Source: an uncultured Lachnospiraceae bacterium (GTDB taxonomy: Bacteria > Bacillota > Clostridia > Lachnospirales > Lachnospiraceae). From it: DNA of 64,000 nt. Position 1 is the first letter of the stretch; each line of letters starts with the position of its first letter. This document shows positions 32,352 through 40,881 of the stretch, in pieces. Below the pieces are notes generated by a model, which was not told the origin of the DNA, did no database searches, and was given only the letters and a program-made list of their open reading frames with translations. Both the position numbers and the translations under genes were made by a program. The stretch is taken from the NCBI GenBank assembly GCA_910587635.1, contig CAJUNB010000018.1:271076-335075 (forward strand), given 5' to 3'.

Positions 32352-33890
32352 ATGGTTACAGGGGAATTAAAAAATAAGATTGATGCACTTTGGGATATCT
32401 TTGCTGCGGGTGGACTGGTGAATCCTCTGGAAGTGATTGAACAGATAACCTATCTGATGTTTATACATGATCTGGATGAAGCAGACAATAGGAGAGCAAA
32501 GGATAGCGCTGTGCTGGAACTTCCTTTTCAAAGTATTTTTTCGGAAGAGGTAAAGATTGGTGGCAATAATGTAAGCGGCACACAGCTTAAATGGTCTGTA
32601 TTTCGTGATTTTCCGGCAGATAAAATGTATCGTATCATGCAGGAGTGGGTGTTCCCGTTTATCAAAGGGTTGCATAGTGATAAAGACAGTGCTTATTCGA
32701 AATATATGGATGATGCCATTTTCAAGCTTCCAACCCCTTTGCTGCTATCCAAAGTAGTGGATTCTCTGGATGAAATCTATAAGCTCGTGGATGAAATGCA
32801 GACGCTGGATAGGGCAGAAGATGCGAAAGGCGATGAAAAAAGAGATGTAAAAGGTGATGTATACGAATATCTTCTGTCAAAGATTGCACAGTCTGGTCGG
32901 AATGGACAGTTTCGTACGCCAAGGCATATCATTCAGATGATGGTGGAATTGATGGCTCCGTCTGTAGAGGAAATCATATGTGACCCTGCCTGTGGGACAT
33001 CTGGATTTTTAGTCGCTTCCGGGGAATATTTAAGAAAAAAGTGCAAAAGGGAGATTCTTTTTGACAGACAGAAAAAAGATCATTATATGAATCATATGTT
33101 TCATGGATATGATATGGACCGTACGATGCTCCGTATCGGTGCCATGAATATGATGACTCATGGGATCGATAATCCTTGTATTGAATACAGGGACAGTTTA
33201 TCCGATCAGAATAGTGAAAGGGACAAATATTCTCTTGTATTGGCAAATCCTCCTTTTAAAGGGAGCCTCGATGCGGAATCCGTATCTGGCGATCTGCTGA
33301 AAGTATGTAAAACGAAAAAGACAGAGTTATTGTTTCTGGCGTTGTTTTTGCGGATATTAAAAATCGGAGGCAGATGTGCCTGTATCGTTCCTGATGGTGT
33401 TTTATTTGGCTCTTCGACAGCGCATAAGGCGATCAGAAAAGAGATCGTGGAAAATCATAGGCTGGAGGCGGTGATTTCAATGCCAGCCGGGGTATTCAAA
33501 CCCTATGCAGGAGTTTCCACAGCAGTTCTTATTTTTACAAAGACAGAACATGGAGGAACCGATCAGGTATGGTTTTATGATATGACTGCCGATGGACTTA
33601 GTCTGGATGATAAAAGGAGTCCTATACCAGAAAACGATATCCCGGATATTATCAAAAGATTTAGAAATCCAGATAAAGAGGCAGATCGAAAGCGTACCGA
33701 AAAATCTTTTCTGGTTCCCAAACAGGAGATCGTAGAAAATGAATATGATCTCAGCATTAACAAATATAAAGAAATCGAATATATTCCGGTAGAATATCCC
33801 CCTACCTCTGAAATGATAGCTGATATCAGGGCACTTGAAGGACAGATCGGGCGGGATCTAGATGAACTGGAAAAACTGTTGGAATTATAG
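32352..33890 (+). CDS. hsdM: Type I HsdM methyltransferase (second system)
   Basis: 512 residues. N-terminal HsdM helical domain (LWDIFAAGGLVNPLEVIEQI), SAM motif I CDPACGTSGFL at ~210, catalytic ANPPF at ~297, and a C-terminal region that contacts HsdS. Starts immediately after the Mod-like gene (TAA then ATG). It is not close to the hsdM at 14791, and belongs with the hsdS genes at 34960 and 39794 and hsdR at 40882, although several unrelated genes lie between. Confidence 0.94.
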   Translation: MVTGELKNKIDALWDIFAAGGLVNPLEVIEQITYLMFIHDLDEADNRRAKDSAVLELPFQSIFSEEVKIGGNNVSGTQLKWSVFRDFPADKMYRIMQEWVFPFIKGLHSDKDSAYSKYMDDAIFKLPTPLLLSKVVDSLDEIYKLVDEMQTLDRAEDAKGDEKRDVKGDVYEYLLSKIAQSGRNGQFRTPRHIIQMMVELMAPSVEEIICDPACGTSGFLVASGEYLRKKCKREILFDRQKKDHYMNHMFHGYDMDRTMLRIGAMNMMTHGIDNPCIEYRDSLSDQNSERDKYSLVLANPPFKGSLDAESVSGDLLKVCKTKKTELLFLALFLRILKIGGRCACIVPDGVLFGSSTAHKAIRKEIVENHRLEAVISMPAGVFKPYAGVSTAVLIFTKTEHGGTDQVWFYDMTADGLSLDDKRSPIPENDIPDIIKRFRNPDKEADRKRTEKSFLVPKQEIVENEYDLSINKYKEIEYIPVEYPPTSEMIADIRALEGQIGRDLDELEKLLEL

Positions 33891-33902
33891 GGGGTGTGGT
33901 TT

Positions 33903-34538
33903 ATGCTGCCAACAAAAGAAGAGGCGGAAAAGCTTTTGGCAGAAGCAGAGAAGTGTAATCCGGGGCCATGGGGAAATCATAGCCGTGTTGCGGCTCATTG
34001 CGCCGAAAAAATCGCACGGGAATGTGATGGTTTGGATGCGGACAAGGCATATATTTTGGGACTGTTACACGATATCGGACGAAAGTTTGGCGTAAGGCAT
34101 CTGGGACATGTATCAGACGGTTATTTGTATATGCTGTCTTTGGGGTATGATGAAGTGGCAAAAATATGTCTGACGCATTCTTTCAACGGAGGAACTGTGG
34201 ATGGGTATATCGGGAAATTTGACACCACTGCTGAGGAACTGAAAGTCATCCAGGATGCTTTGAAAACGACTGTAATGGATGAATATGATAAACTGATTCA
34301 GCTATGTGATTCGATCGCCGGTTCGGAAAGTGTGTTGGATATAGAAGAGAGAATGGCTGATGTAAAAGAACGGTATGGTGCCTATCCTCAGGAAAAATGG
34401 GATACCAATTTAAAACTGAAAGCGTATTTTGAAGAAAAGATGGGAAAGAGTATTTATATTGTGGTGGATAAAGAGCATTTTAGAATATGGAGAGACAAAT
34501 TCGGATTTGATGAGGTTGGTATATGGCAGAAAGAATAA
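33903..34538 (+). CDS. HD-domain phosphohydrolase-like protein
   Basis: 211 residues; start at ATG 33903 behind GGGGGTG (a GTG nine bases earlier is possible). HD motif seen: His in GNHSRVAAHC, HD at 56-57 in LLHDIGRKFG, later histidines in ICLTHSF, and Asp in LIQLCDSIAG. HD proteins hydrolyse phosphates of nucleotides; the closest relatives are small stand-alone HD proteins. It lies between hsdM and hsdS, 12 bp after hsdM, a place often used by passenger or accessory genes. Confidence 0.85.
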   Translation: MLPTKEEAEKLLAEAEKCNPGPWGNHSRVAAHCAEKIARECDGLDADKAYILGLLHDIGRKFGVRHLGHVSDGYLYMLSLGYDEVAKICLTHSFNGGTVDGYIGKFDTTAEELKVIQDALKTTVMDEYDKLIQLCDSIAGSESVLDIEERMADVKERYGAYPQEKWDTNLKLKAYFEEKMGKSIYIVVDKEHFRIWRDKFGFDEVGIWQKE

Positions 34539-34846
34539 TAGGTCTGGTATGCTGCTTACTATGTGCATTTCCTTTCTTTGTTATCGGTATTTATAATAAA
34601 GATAGCAGAGAGCCGATACACTTTTGGAGTGGAGATGTCTCGTTAAAAAATAAGGTTAAGGACGTAAAAGGCTATAATACGGAAATGTCTAGATTATATA
34701 AAAAGGGTGCATTATTTTTCTTATTGATTGGGACTTTATTTGCAGTCTTTCCTGTTATCGGTGCTATTTTATTGATATTTGGCTGTCCGGTTGGAATTTA
34801 TTTGGCGTATCGGGTTTATAAGGGAATCTTGGAAAGATATTCGTAG
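34523..34846 (+). CDS. Small membrane protein
   Basis: 107 residues, overlapping the end of the HD gene by 16 bases. Three hydrophobic stretches: residues ~5-22, ~66-83 and ~83-98; between the first and second is a soluble loop with a WSGDV motif. DUF3784-like appearance, but I cannot fix a family. The overlap suggests co-translation with the HD protein. Confidence 0.65.
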   Translation: MAERIIGLVCCLLCAFPFFVIGIYNKDSREPIHFWSGDVSLKNKVKDVKGYNTEMSRLYKKGALFFLLIGTLFAVFPVIGAILLIFGCPVGIYLAYRVYKGILERYS

Positions 34847-34848
34847 CA

Positions 34849-34935
34849 TACCGTATTCAGGATAATTCCAAATGCATTGCTATTGCTCCTGATACATTTT
34901 ATACATTGGATGCGGTGAAAGAAGAGCCTGCATAA
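34849..34935 (+). pseudogene. Short leftover reading frame before hsdS
   Basis: 28 codons (YRIQDNSKCIAIAPDTFYTL, then DAVKEEPA and stop) with no start or ribosome site. It looks like the end of a lost gene. Confidence 0.3.
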
Positions 34936-34959
34936 TTAGACTTGTGTGAGAATGAAAAG

Positions 34960-36069
34960 ATGGAAAAGGTGAGATTAGAAGAGGTAAGTAAAAAGAGAAG
35001 CTCAAACCTGGCGCAAAAGGATGTGGAGGGTTTGAATGGTGATTATCCAATATACGGTGCAGCAGGATATATTGGAAATGTTGATTTTTATCATCAGGAA
35101 GATGACTATGTCGCTGTCGTGAAAGACGGAGCAGGGATTGGAAGGACAATGTTTTTACCGGCAAAATCATCCGTAATCGGAACATTGCAATACATAATTC
35201 CCGAAAAGAATGTTCTTCCCAAGTATTTATATTATGCGGTAAAAAATATGAAGTTGGCAAAGTATTATACTGGGGCAACAATACCTCATATCTACTATAA
35301 AGATTATAAAAAAGAGACTTTTTGGCTACGGGGTATACCTGAGCAAAAGCAGATTGTAACTATTCTCGAAAAAGTGGAAAAGGTTATCAACGAATTTAAA
35401 GAGCTAAAAAATAGATTAGATGATCTGGTTCAATATCGATTTGTCGAGATGTTTGGGGATCCGGAAACGAATTTATTAAATTGGGGAAGGGTTACTGTAG
35501 GGGAATTAATTTTGAAGTGTGAATCCGGTTGGAGTGGTAATGGTAAGCAAAAGACCAAAATGCCTGGTGAAATAGCAGTTCTAAAAGTTAGTTCTGTAAC
35601 CAAAGGATATTTTATTCCAGAGGAATGTAAAGTTCTAGAAGATCAAGAAAATATTAAAAAGTTAGTTTATCCTCAAAGCGGTGATTTGCTTTTTAGCAGG
35701 GCAAATACGAAGGAAATGGTTGGAGCATCAGCAGTTATCAAAGAAGATTTTCCAGAGCTTATCTTGCCAGATAAGTTGTGGAAAATTCGATTTAAAGAGA
35801 TGACTAATGTGTTTTATATGAAACAAGTACTTAGTAGCAAAGCTATCAGAAAAAAAATTTCTGCTGTTTCAACAGGTACAAGTGGTTCAATGTATAATGT
35901 TTCGATGGAGAAATTTCGTGGAATTCAAATTCCGGTACCTCCCCTAAAATTACAAAACCAATTCGCAACCTTCGTCCACCAGATCGACAAATCTAAAGTT
36001 AGCATACAAAAGGCATTGGATAAAACACAAACTCTTTTGGATAGTCTTATGCAACAATATTTTGGATAG
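34960..36069 (+). CDS. hsdS: Type I specificity subunit HsdS, copy 1 (complete)
   Basis: 369 residues from ATG 34960 (a TTG 18 bases earlier is possible; the ribosome site is weak). TRD1 ~1-127; central conserved helix ~128-170 (QIVTILEKVEKVINEFKEL, then RFVEMFGDP); TRD2 ~170-325; C-terminal helix ~326-369 ending LLDSLMQQYFG. It shares two direct repeats with hsdS copy 2 (35344-35464 and 35938-36000). Because it has the full C-terminal helix, this is likely the expressed copy. The end overlaps the next frame. Confidence 0.93.
   Translation: MEKVRLEEVSKKRSSNLAQKDVEGLNGDYPIYGAAGYIGNVDFYHQEDDYVAVVKDGAGIGRTMFLPAKSSVIGTLQYIIPEKNVLPKYLYYAVKNMKLAKYYTGATIPHIYYKDYKKETFWLRGIPEQKQIVTILEKVEKVINEFKELKNRLDDLVQYRFVEMFGDPETNLLNWGRVTVGELILKCESGWSGNGKQKTKMPGEIAVLKVSSVTKGYFIPEECKVLEDQENIKKLVYPQSGDLLFSRANTKEMVGASAVIKEDFPELILPDKLWKIRFKEMTNVFYMKQVLSSKAIRKKISAVSTGTSGSMYNVSMEKFRGIQIPVPPLKLQNQFATFVHQIDKSKVSIQKALDKTQTLLDSLMQQYFG
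35344..35464 (+). repeat. hsdS central repeat, copy A
   Basis: 121 bp, 120 identical to 40178-40298 (one A/G difference, in CTCGAAAAAG versus CTCGAAAGAG). It codes the central helical region between TRD1 and TRD2. Same orientation as the second copy. Confidence 0.97.
35938..36000 (+). repeat. hsdS C-terminal repeat, copy A
   Basis: 63 bp identical to 40772-40834. It codes PPLKLQNQFATFVHQIDKSK and one more residue. Downstream of it the two genes differ completely. Confidence 0.97.
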
Positions 36070-36082
36070 AGGAGAAGTAATA

Positions 36083-36556
36083 GTGGAAAAGAGAAGAATA
36101 TATCATGGAAGTTTACAGATTGTTAAGGAACCGGAGATTAGGATTACCAAATTTCATAAAGATTTTTACTATGGATTTTATTGTACCCTTTATAAAGAGC
36201 AGGCAAAGCGATGGGCGACACGTTTTGGGAACGATGGTTATATCAGCGTATACGAGTATAGTGAAAATCCCGGGTTGAAGATATTGAAATTTGAAATGAT
36301 GACAGAAGAGTGGTTGGATTTCATAGTGAATTGCCGTTTGGGGAAGGCGCATACCTATGATGTGGTAGAAGGACCAATGGCCGATGATACTATTTTTAAT
36401 TATGTGCAGGGATTTATAGATGGTAAAATATCCAGAAATGCTTTTTGGGAGTTAGCGAAATTTAAATATCCAACCCATCAGATTAGTTTCCATACAATAG
36501 CTGCACTTCAAACGCTAAACTTTATTGGAGGGAAAAACGTATATGGAAAAGAATAA
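36083..36556 (+). CDS. DUF3990 protein (ADP-ribosyltransferase-like)
   Basis: 157 residues; GTG start at 36083 behind GGAG (spacing 8), the upstream TTG being less likely. The N-terminus RRIYHGSLQIVKEPEIRITK is typical of DUF3990, with the YHGS motif, followed by KDFYYGFYCTLYKEQAKRWA. From memory this family belongs to the ART-like folds and is found in toxin-antitoxin-like pairs; catalysis here is inference. It overlaps the next gene by 14 bases, which fits a pair. Confidence 0.75.
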   Translation: MEKRRIYHGSLQIVKEPEIRITKFHKDFYYGFYCTLYKEQAKRWATRFGNDGYISVYEYSENPGLKILKFEMMTEEWLDFIVNCRLGKAHTYDVVEGPMADDTIFNYVQGFIDGKISRNAFWELAKFKYPTHQISFHTIAALQTLNFIGGKNVYGKE

Positions 36557-36980
36557 CAGTGCATTATTTTTCACATGTAGTTTAGTGGAGTTTATTGGAA
36601 GAGAGACAAAAAACAAAAGACAGGATATCTTGAATTATCTTGGAAAAGAAGAGGTATCAAGGATTTTTAAATATGCAGATGTGTTCCATTGTGAGCCGAT
36701 TGAAAAAGTAGCAGAGGATTTTATTGAAAGGAATTCCATTGTACAAGGGGAATTTGACAATGTGGCAGCTTGTAAATATACAGTGCCAGACTATTGGGAT
36801 ATTGGAGAAGTTTTTGAACGTTTGATAGAGGATATTTATAAAGAGGCAGAAGTTATAAAAGGAATTTTTGAAATATATCAATCCTGGATAGCAGATAAAA
36901 TCCTGAATTTTAATTCAGATCTTTACTATCAGTCCAGAGAATATATTGCCATATGCTACAGGGAAGGAAAAATAATATGA
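36543..36980 (+). CDS. Partner of the DUF3990 protein
   Basis: 145 residues from ATG 36543 behind GGAGGG. Begins NSALFFTCSLVEFIGRETKN, a motif I associate with genes next to DUF3990, followed by DILNYLGKEEVSRIFKYADV and HCEPIEKVAEDF. The C-terminal half is helical and less conserved. Possible antitoxin or immunity protein for the ART-like gene; evidence is overlap and pairing only. Confidence 0.6.
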   Translation: MEKNNSALFFTCSLVEFIGRETKNKRQDILNYLGKEEVSRIFKYADVFHCEPIEKVAEDFIERNSIVQGEFDNVAACKYTVPDYWDIGEVFERLIEDIYKEAEVIKGIFEIYQSWIADKILNFNSDLYYQSREYIAICYREGKII

Positions 36981-37008
36981 TATACTCTTGACAAAAAGGA
37001 GTATTTTA

Positions 37009-37980
37009 ATGGAAACAACAATTTATGATATCTTGAATGATATGTCAGAAAGCCTCAGTATTTCTCAAATGAAAAAATTGCAGGAGGTTTTGATATTCAG
37101 GTTAGAATCAGAACGGACAATAGAGTCAGATAAAACAGATAATAACAGTTATTTGGATATGTTTATAACTGCCAAGCAGATTGAAGGCTGTTCCGAGCGT
37201 ACTCTGCAGTATTACCGGGTCACAGTGAAGCATATGCTGCAAAATATAGAAACTCCAATTAGAAAAATTACAACGGATGAAATCCGGCATTACCTGGTAG
37301 ATTATCAGAAAAGAAATAATTGTAGCAAAATTACTGTGGACAATGTCAGAAGAAATATTTCCAGTTTCTTTTCCTGGTTGGAAGAGGAAGATTATATTTT
37401 AAAAAGTCCTATGCGTCGTATCCACAAGATTAAGGTAAAGCAACAGGTAAAAGATATTATTTCTGATGAAGCGATTGAACATTTAAGGGACAGCTGCAAA
37501 TGTATCAGAGATTTAGCAATGATTGATTTACTGTATTCCACAGGTATTCGGGTTGGCGAGCTTGTTAATCTAAATATTTCTGATGTGAATTTCGAGGCTA
37601 GAGAATGTGTTGTATTTGGGAAAGGAAATAAAGAACGTAAAGTTTATTTTGATGCTAAGGCTAAATTGCATTTGCAAAATTATTTGTGTAGTCGTACAGA
37701 TAGTAATCCGGCGTTGTTTGTTACATTGGATGATCCTTATGATCGGCTGAAAATAAGCGGTGTGGAAATACGTTTGAGAGAGCTTGGCAGGAGACTGCAC
37801 CTGGATAAAATACATCCGCATAAGTTCCGTCGCACTATGGCAACGAGAGCTATTGACAAAGGAATGCCCATTGAACAAGTGCAGAAGATATTGGGGCATT
37901 CTCAAATCGACACTACTATGCGGTATGCTATAGTGAACCAGACAAATGTGAAAACGTCTCATCAAAAATATATTGCATAA
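37009..37980 (+). CDS. Tyrosine recombinase (XerC/D or phage integrase type)
   Basis: 323 residues from ATG 37009 behind AAAAAGGA. SAM-like N-terminal core-binding domain (~45-140) and catalytic domain with the full set: Arg181 (TGIRVGEL), His271 and Arg274 (HPHKFRR), His297 (LGHSQ) and Tyr306 (MRYA). Such recombinases next to hsdS genes are known to invert or swap specificity segments. The two hsdS copies on either side of it are in direct orientation here. It is separated from the previous gene by only 28 bp. Confidence 0.94.
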   Translation: METTIYDILNDMSESLSISQMKKLQEVLIFRLESERTIESDKTDNNSYLDMFITAKQIEGCSERTLQYYRVTVKHMLQNIETPIRKITTDEIRHYLVDYQKRNNCSKITVDNVRRNISSFFSWLEEEDYILKSPMRRIHKIKVKQQVKDIISDEAIEHLRDSCKCIRDLAMIDLLYSTGIRVGELVNLNISDVNFEARECVVFGKGNKERKVYFDAKAKLHLQNYLCSRTDSNPALFVTLDDPYDRLKISGVEIRLRELGRRLHLDKIHPHKFRRTMATRAIDKGMPIEQVQKILGHSQIDTTMRYAIVNQTNVKTSHQKYIA

Positions 37981-37997
37981 AACGAATATTTTAGATT

Positions 37998-38294
37998 ATG
38001 AAAGAGAAATGTGCTATGGATTATGCAATTCTGAGTAATGATAAGAATTATACAGTGTTTCGATTTGGAAATAAGGTTATTCGGTTTAAAGTGCCAAATT
38101 CATTAGAGAAATATACTGCAGTAAAAGAGTGGGATAATGGATATTTGGTTGTCATGGCAAAATACAGTCATAATACAGATTGTGAAGAAGAATATATAGA
38201 TTTGGTACCGATATTAGAAAATTTATATATTTTGCCAAACAATTTTTTAAAAGGAATTAAGGAGGTAAGGATAGAAAATGACGAATATTATTAA
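37998..38294 (+). CDS. Hypothetical 98-residue protein
   Basis: Starts at ATG 37998 or the in-frame ATG 38016 (MDYAILSNDKNYTVFRFG). Beta-rich pattern and acidic; ends VRIENDEYY and overlaps a frameshifted gene by 17 bases. Proteins of this look accompany the small DUF-type partner next to it in other Clostridia, as far as I recall. No function. Confidence 0.55.
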   Translation: MKEKCAMDYAILSNDKNYTVFRFGNKVIRFKVPNSLEKYTAVKEWDNGYLVVMAKYSHNTDCEEEYIDLVPILENLYILPNNFLKGIKEVRIENDEYY

Positions 38295-38480
38295 GATTGC
38301 TGATGAAGCAGATCTGATTGTGAATGGGTATGCATTTACAAAATGTGATATCGGATATTGAATTTGAATAGTCCTAATCATGCATTGGTGATTTCAGAGG
38401 ATGGAGAAATGCTGGAGACTACAATGGATGATATAGAGATAGAAATAGTTAAGGATTATTATGTAAAAAATAGAAAGTAA
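38278..38480 (+). pseudogene. Frameshifted small gene
   Basis: ATG 38278 opens MTNIIKIADEADLIVNGYAF, then stops after CDIGY. In another frame the protein continues LNLNSPNHALVISEDGEM to KDYYVKNRK and ends at 38480. Together about 66 residues of one protein, broken by a frameshift near 38360. The 38481-38593 stretch holds nothing recognised. Confidence 0.7.
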
Positions 38481-38593
38481 TCGTGATACTGTAGGAGAAA
38501 GACAAATTCGGATTTGACGACTTTCGGGATTGTTTGATCAGTGTTTGAATTTTACATGAGTGTGTAAATATTATTGTTAATTTGGGAGTAAGA

Positions 38594-39409
38594 ATGGAAG
38601 ATTTTATTGAAGGGATTCAAGATTTAAGATATTTAGACTGGGTGAATAAAAAAATATCTGTCGGTACGCCGGGAGGTTTTCTGAAAGCATACGAAGAGAA
38701 AGATGGGAAGCGAATCTATTATAAAATGTCAAACTATGACAGCTATCGCGGAATATTTGGACATGAATGTGTAAATGAATTGATTGTGTCAAGACTGTTG
38801 GAAATATTACAAATTCCACATTTAAATTATCAACTTGTTTTTGCAAAATTGAGTATTGGGGGACAGGAAACACAGGGATACATCACGAAATCCATTAATT
38901 TCAGAAAGAGAAACGAAAAGAAAACGGCCTTTGATACTTATTATGAATTGTATTGTGAGAAAAAAGAGAGTCCGTTTGAATTTGCCAAGCGAATGGGATG
39001 GGAACAATATGTGTATCAAATGATAATTACAGACTTTTTGATCTGTAACAGAGACCGTCATGGAGCTAATATAGAAATATTGCTGGACGAAAAAGAAAAG
39101 GCAAGGCCTGTACCGTTATTTGATCATGGGTTATCATTATTATTTTCATGTTACGATAATTTAGAAAGCATACGTAAATTTGATATCATGGAAGACAGAG
39201 TGGTAAATAATTTTATCGGGTCGAAGTCACTGGAATATAACTTAAGGTTTATTCCAAAAGGAGAAAATTTTTTTGCAGGAGAGTTAAAAGCAAAAGATAA
39301 AGAAAAAATATTAAAAAATCTGGATGGGATATTGCCGAAAGAACACTTGGAAAAAATCTGGGAGATGATTTGGGAAAGGTGGAAGAAGTATGTTGAAGTT
39401 TGCAATTAA
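38594..39409 (+). CDS. HipA-like kinase
   Basis: 271 residues from ATG 38594 (GGGAG upstream; a TTG four codons earlier is possible). Kinase-like motifs of HipA: NRDRHGAN at 152-159 (catalytic Asp154, Asn159) and PLFDHGLSLL near 176 (metal-binding Asp; the usual is DFD/DNA-like). An upstream lysine-bearing strand (YYKMS) could bind ATP. The N-terminal HipA domain is absent, so it resembles the short HipA-like family. It overlaps the next gene by 20 bases. HipA toxins phosphorylate a cell target and cause growth arrest; whether this one does is unknown. Confidence 0.8.
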   Translation: MEDFIEGIQDLRYLDWVNKKISVGTPGGFLKAYEEKDGKRIYYKMSNYDSYRGIFGHECVNELIVSRLLEILQIPHLNYQLVFAKLSIGGQETQGYITKSINFRKRNEKKTAFDTYYELYCEKKESPFEFAKRMGWEQYVYQMIITDFLICNRDRHGANIEILLDEKEKARPVPLFDHGLSLLFSCYDNLESIRKFDIMEDRVVNNFIGSKSLEYNLRFIPKGENFFAGELKAKDKEKILKNLDGILPKEHLEKIWEMIWERWKKYVEVCN

Positions 39410-39734
39410 AAATGCTTATTATGATGGAAAAATTGTTGGATATTTATACTACAATGAAGAATGCCAGGAATATGAGATTGAAATACCAAAAATGGTAAGG
39501 AGTTTCGAAGCTCCCTTTATTATTTCAGATTTTATCAAAAACGGACAATTTAAAATAGGAAAAGAATGGAGTTATCGATGGGTGAGCCAGCGGGTCATCC
39601 CCCCGGAAAGACAGAATATAGGGCAAATTTTAAAAGCAAATCATATGAAAGAATATAACGAGTTTAGTTTTTTACTAAAAAATGAAGGAAGATGCTGCCA
39701 GGATGAGTGCTATATTGAGAAAGTGAATGATTGA
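39390..39734 (+). CDS. Partner protein of the HipA-like kinase
   Basis: 114 residues, starting inside the end of the kinase gene. It contains FAIKNAYYDGKIVGYLYYNE, a beta-rich start, and RVIPPERQNIGQILKANHM, reminiscent of a region regularly encoded next to short HipA kinases. No helix-turn-helix is seen. It may be the binding or antitoxin partner; inference from overlap and order. Confidence 0.6.
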   Translation: MLKFAIKNAYYDGKIVGYLYYNEECQEYEIEIPKMVRSFEAPFIISDFIKNGQFKIGKEWSYRWVSQRVIPPERQNIGQILKANHMKEYNEFSFLLKNEGRCCQDECYIEKVND

Positions 39735-39793
39735 TGGGCTTTTATTTGAAAATTGTAAAGACAAATATTCGGAAATTTTAGGAATTGAGAGAT

Positions 39794-40840
39794 ATGAGAG
39801 TTAAATTAGGAGAGTTAACAAAAATCCAAACAGGAAAATTGGATGCCAATGCTTCTTCCCCGGACGGAGAATATCCATTTTTTACTTGTTCAAAAGAAAC
39901 CTCCAGAATAGCAACATATTCATATGATTGTGAATGTGTTCTTGTGGCAGGCAATGGAGATCTGAATGTCAAATATTATAGTGGTAAATTTGATGCATAT
40001 CAGCGAACGTACATAATTGAAAATAACAGTGACGGGAAATTATTTATACCATATTTATACTACTTTATGTGCAGATATGTTGAGGAACTCAGAAGACAAG
40101 CAGTTGGTGGAGTTATAAAGTATATTAAGCTCGGTAATTTGACGGAAGCATTGATTGAACTTCCCGACATTGAAATGCAAAAGCAGATTGTAACTATTCT
40201 CGAAAGAGTGGAAAAGGTTATCAACGAATTTAAAGAGCTAAAAAATAGATTAGATGATCTGGTTCAATATCGATTTGTCGAGATGTTTGGGGATCCGGTA
40301 GCTAATTCGAAGGGATGGGAACAATTTCCACTTTATGAGGTAACAGAAAAAATTGGATCAGGAGCGACACCCAGAGGCGGTAAAGAGAGTTATCAAAGTG
40401 AAGGGATAACGTTGATTCGGAGTATGAATGTATATGATAGATATTTTGAATATAAAGAATTGGCGCATATAACAGATCAGCAGGCAAAACAGCTTGATAA
40501 TGTGGCTGTAAAAGAAAATGATGTGTTTATTAATATTACAGGGGCTTCTATTGCACGTTCCTGTATTGTACCCAAGGGGATACTTCCGGCGAGAGTAAAT
40601 CAGCATGTTTCAATTATTAGATGTATTACGAGGCGCTTGAATCCGGTATTTGCTAATAATATGTTTGTCAATAATAGCTTTAAAAGAAAACTATTAGCTA
40701 TTGGGGAAGCAAATGGTGCCACAAGACAAGCGATAACAAAACAACAATTAGAAACAATTTTGGTTATAATGCCTCCCCTAAAATTACAAAACCAATTCGC
40801 AACCTTCGTCCACCAGATCGACAAATCTAAAGTTGCATAA
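39794..40840 (+). CDS. hsdS: Type I specificity subunit HsdS, copy 2 (C-terminally truncated)
   Basis: 348 residues from ATG 39794. TRD1 and TRD2 differ completely from copy 1, but the central region (40178-40298) and the C-terminal region (40772-40834) are DNA-identical apart from one base. After the second repeat the frame reads Ala and stops, so the final helix of copy 1 (about 22 residues) is lost. This is the form of a silent cassette that donates TRDs, though a truncated protein may still work. The next gene hsdR starts 41 bp downstream. Confidence 0.9.
   Translation: MRVKLGELTKIQTGKLDANASSPDGEYPFFTCSKETSRIATYSYDCECVLVAGNGDLNVKYYSGKFDAYQRTYIIENNSDGKLFIPYLYYFMCRYVEELRRQAVGGVIKYIKLGNLTEALIELPDIEMQKQIVTILERVEKVINEFKELKNRLDDLVQYRFVEMFGDPVANSKGWEQFPLYEVTEKIGSGATPRGGKESYQSEGITLIRSMNVYDRYFEYKELAHITDQQAKQLDNVAVKENDVFINITGASIARSCIVPKGILPARVNQHVSIIRCITRRLNPVFANNMFVNNSFKRKLLAIGEANGATRQAITKQQLETILVIMPPLKLQNQFATFVHQIDKSKVA
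40178..40298 (+). repeat. hsdS central repeat, copy B
   Basis: Second copy of 35344-35464, in direct orientation 4834 bp away. Confidence 0.97.
40772..40834 (+). repeat. hsdS C-terminal repeat, copy B
   Basis: Second copy of 35938-36000, also 4834 bp away; the two TRD2 segments have the same length (473 bp) but unrelated sequence. Confidence 0.97.
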
Positions 40841-40881
40841 GTGATAAAACATTCAAATTGTCAATAAGGAGGAAGTATCTT

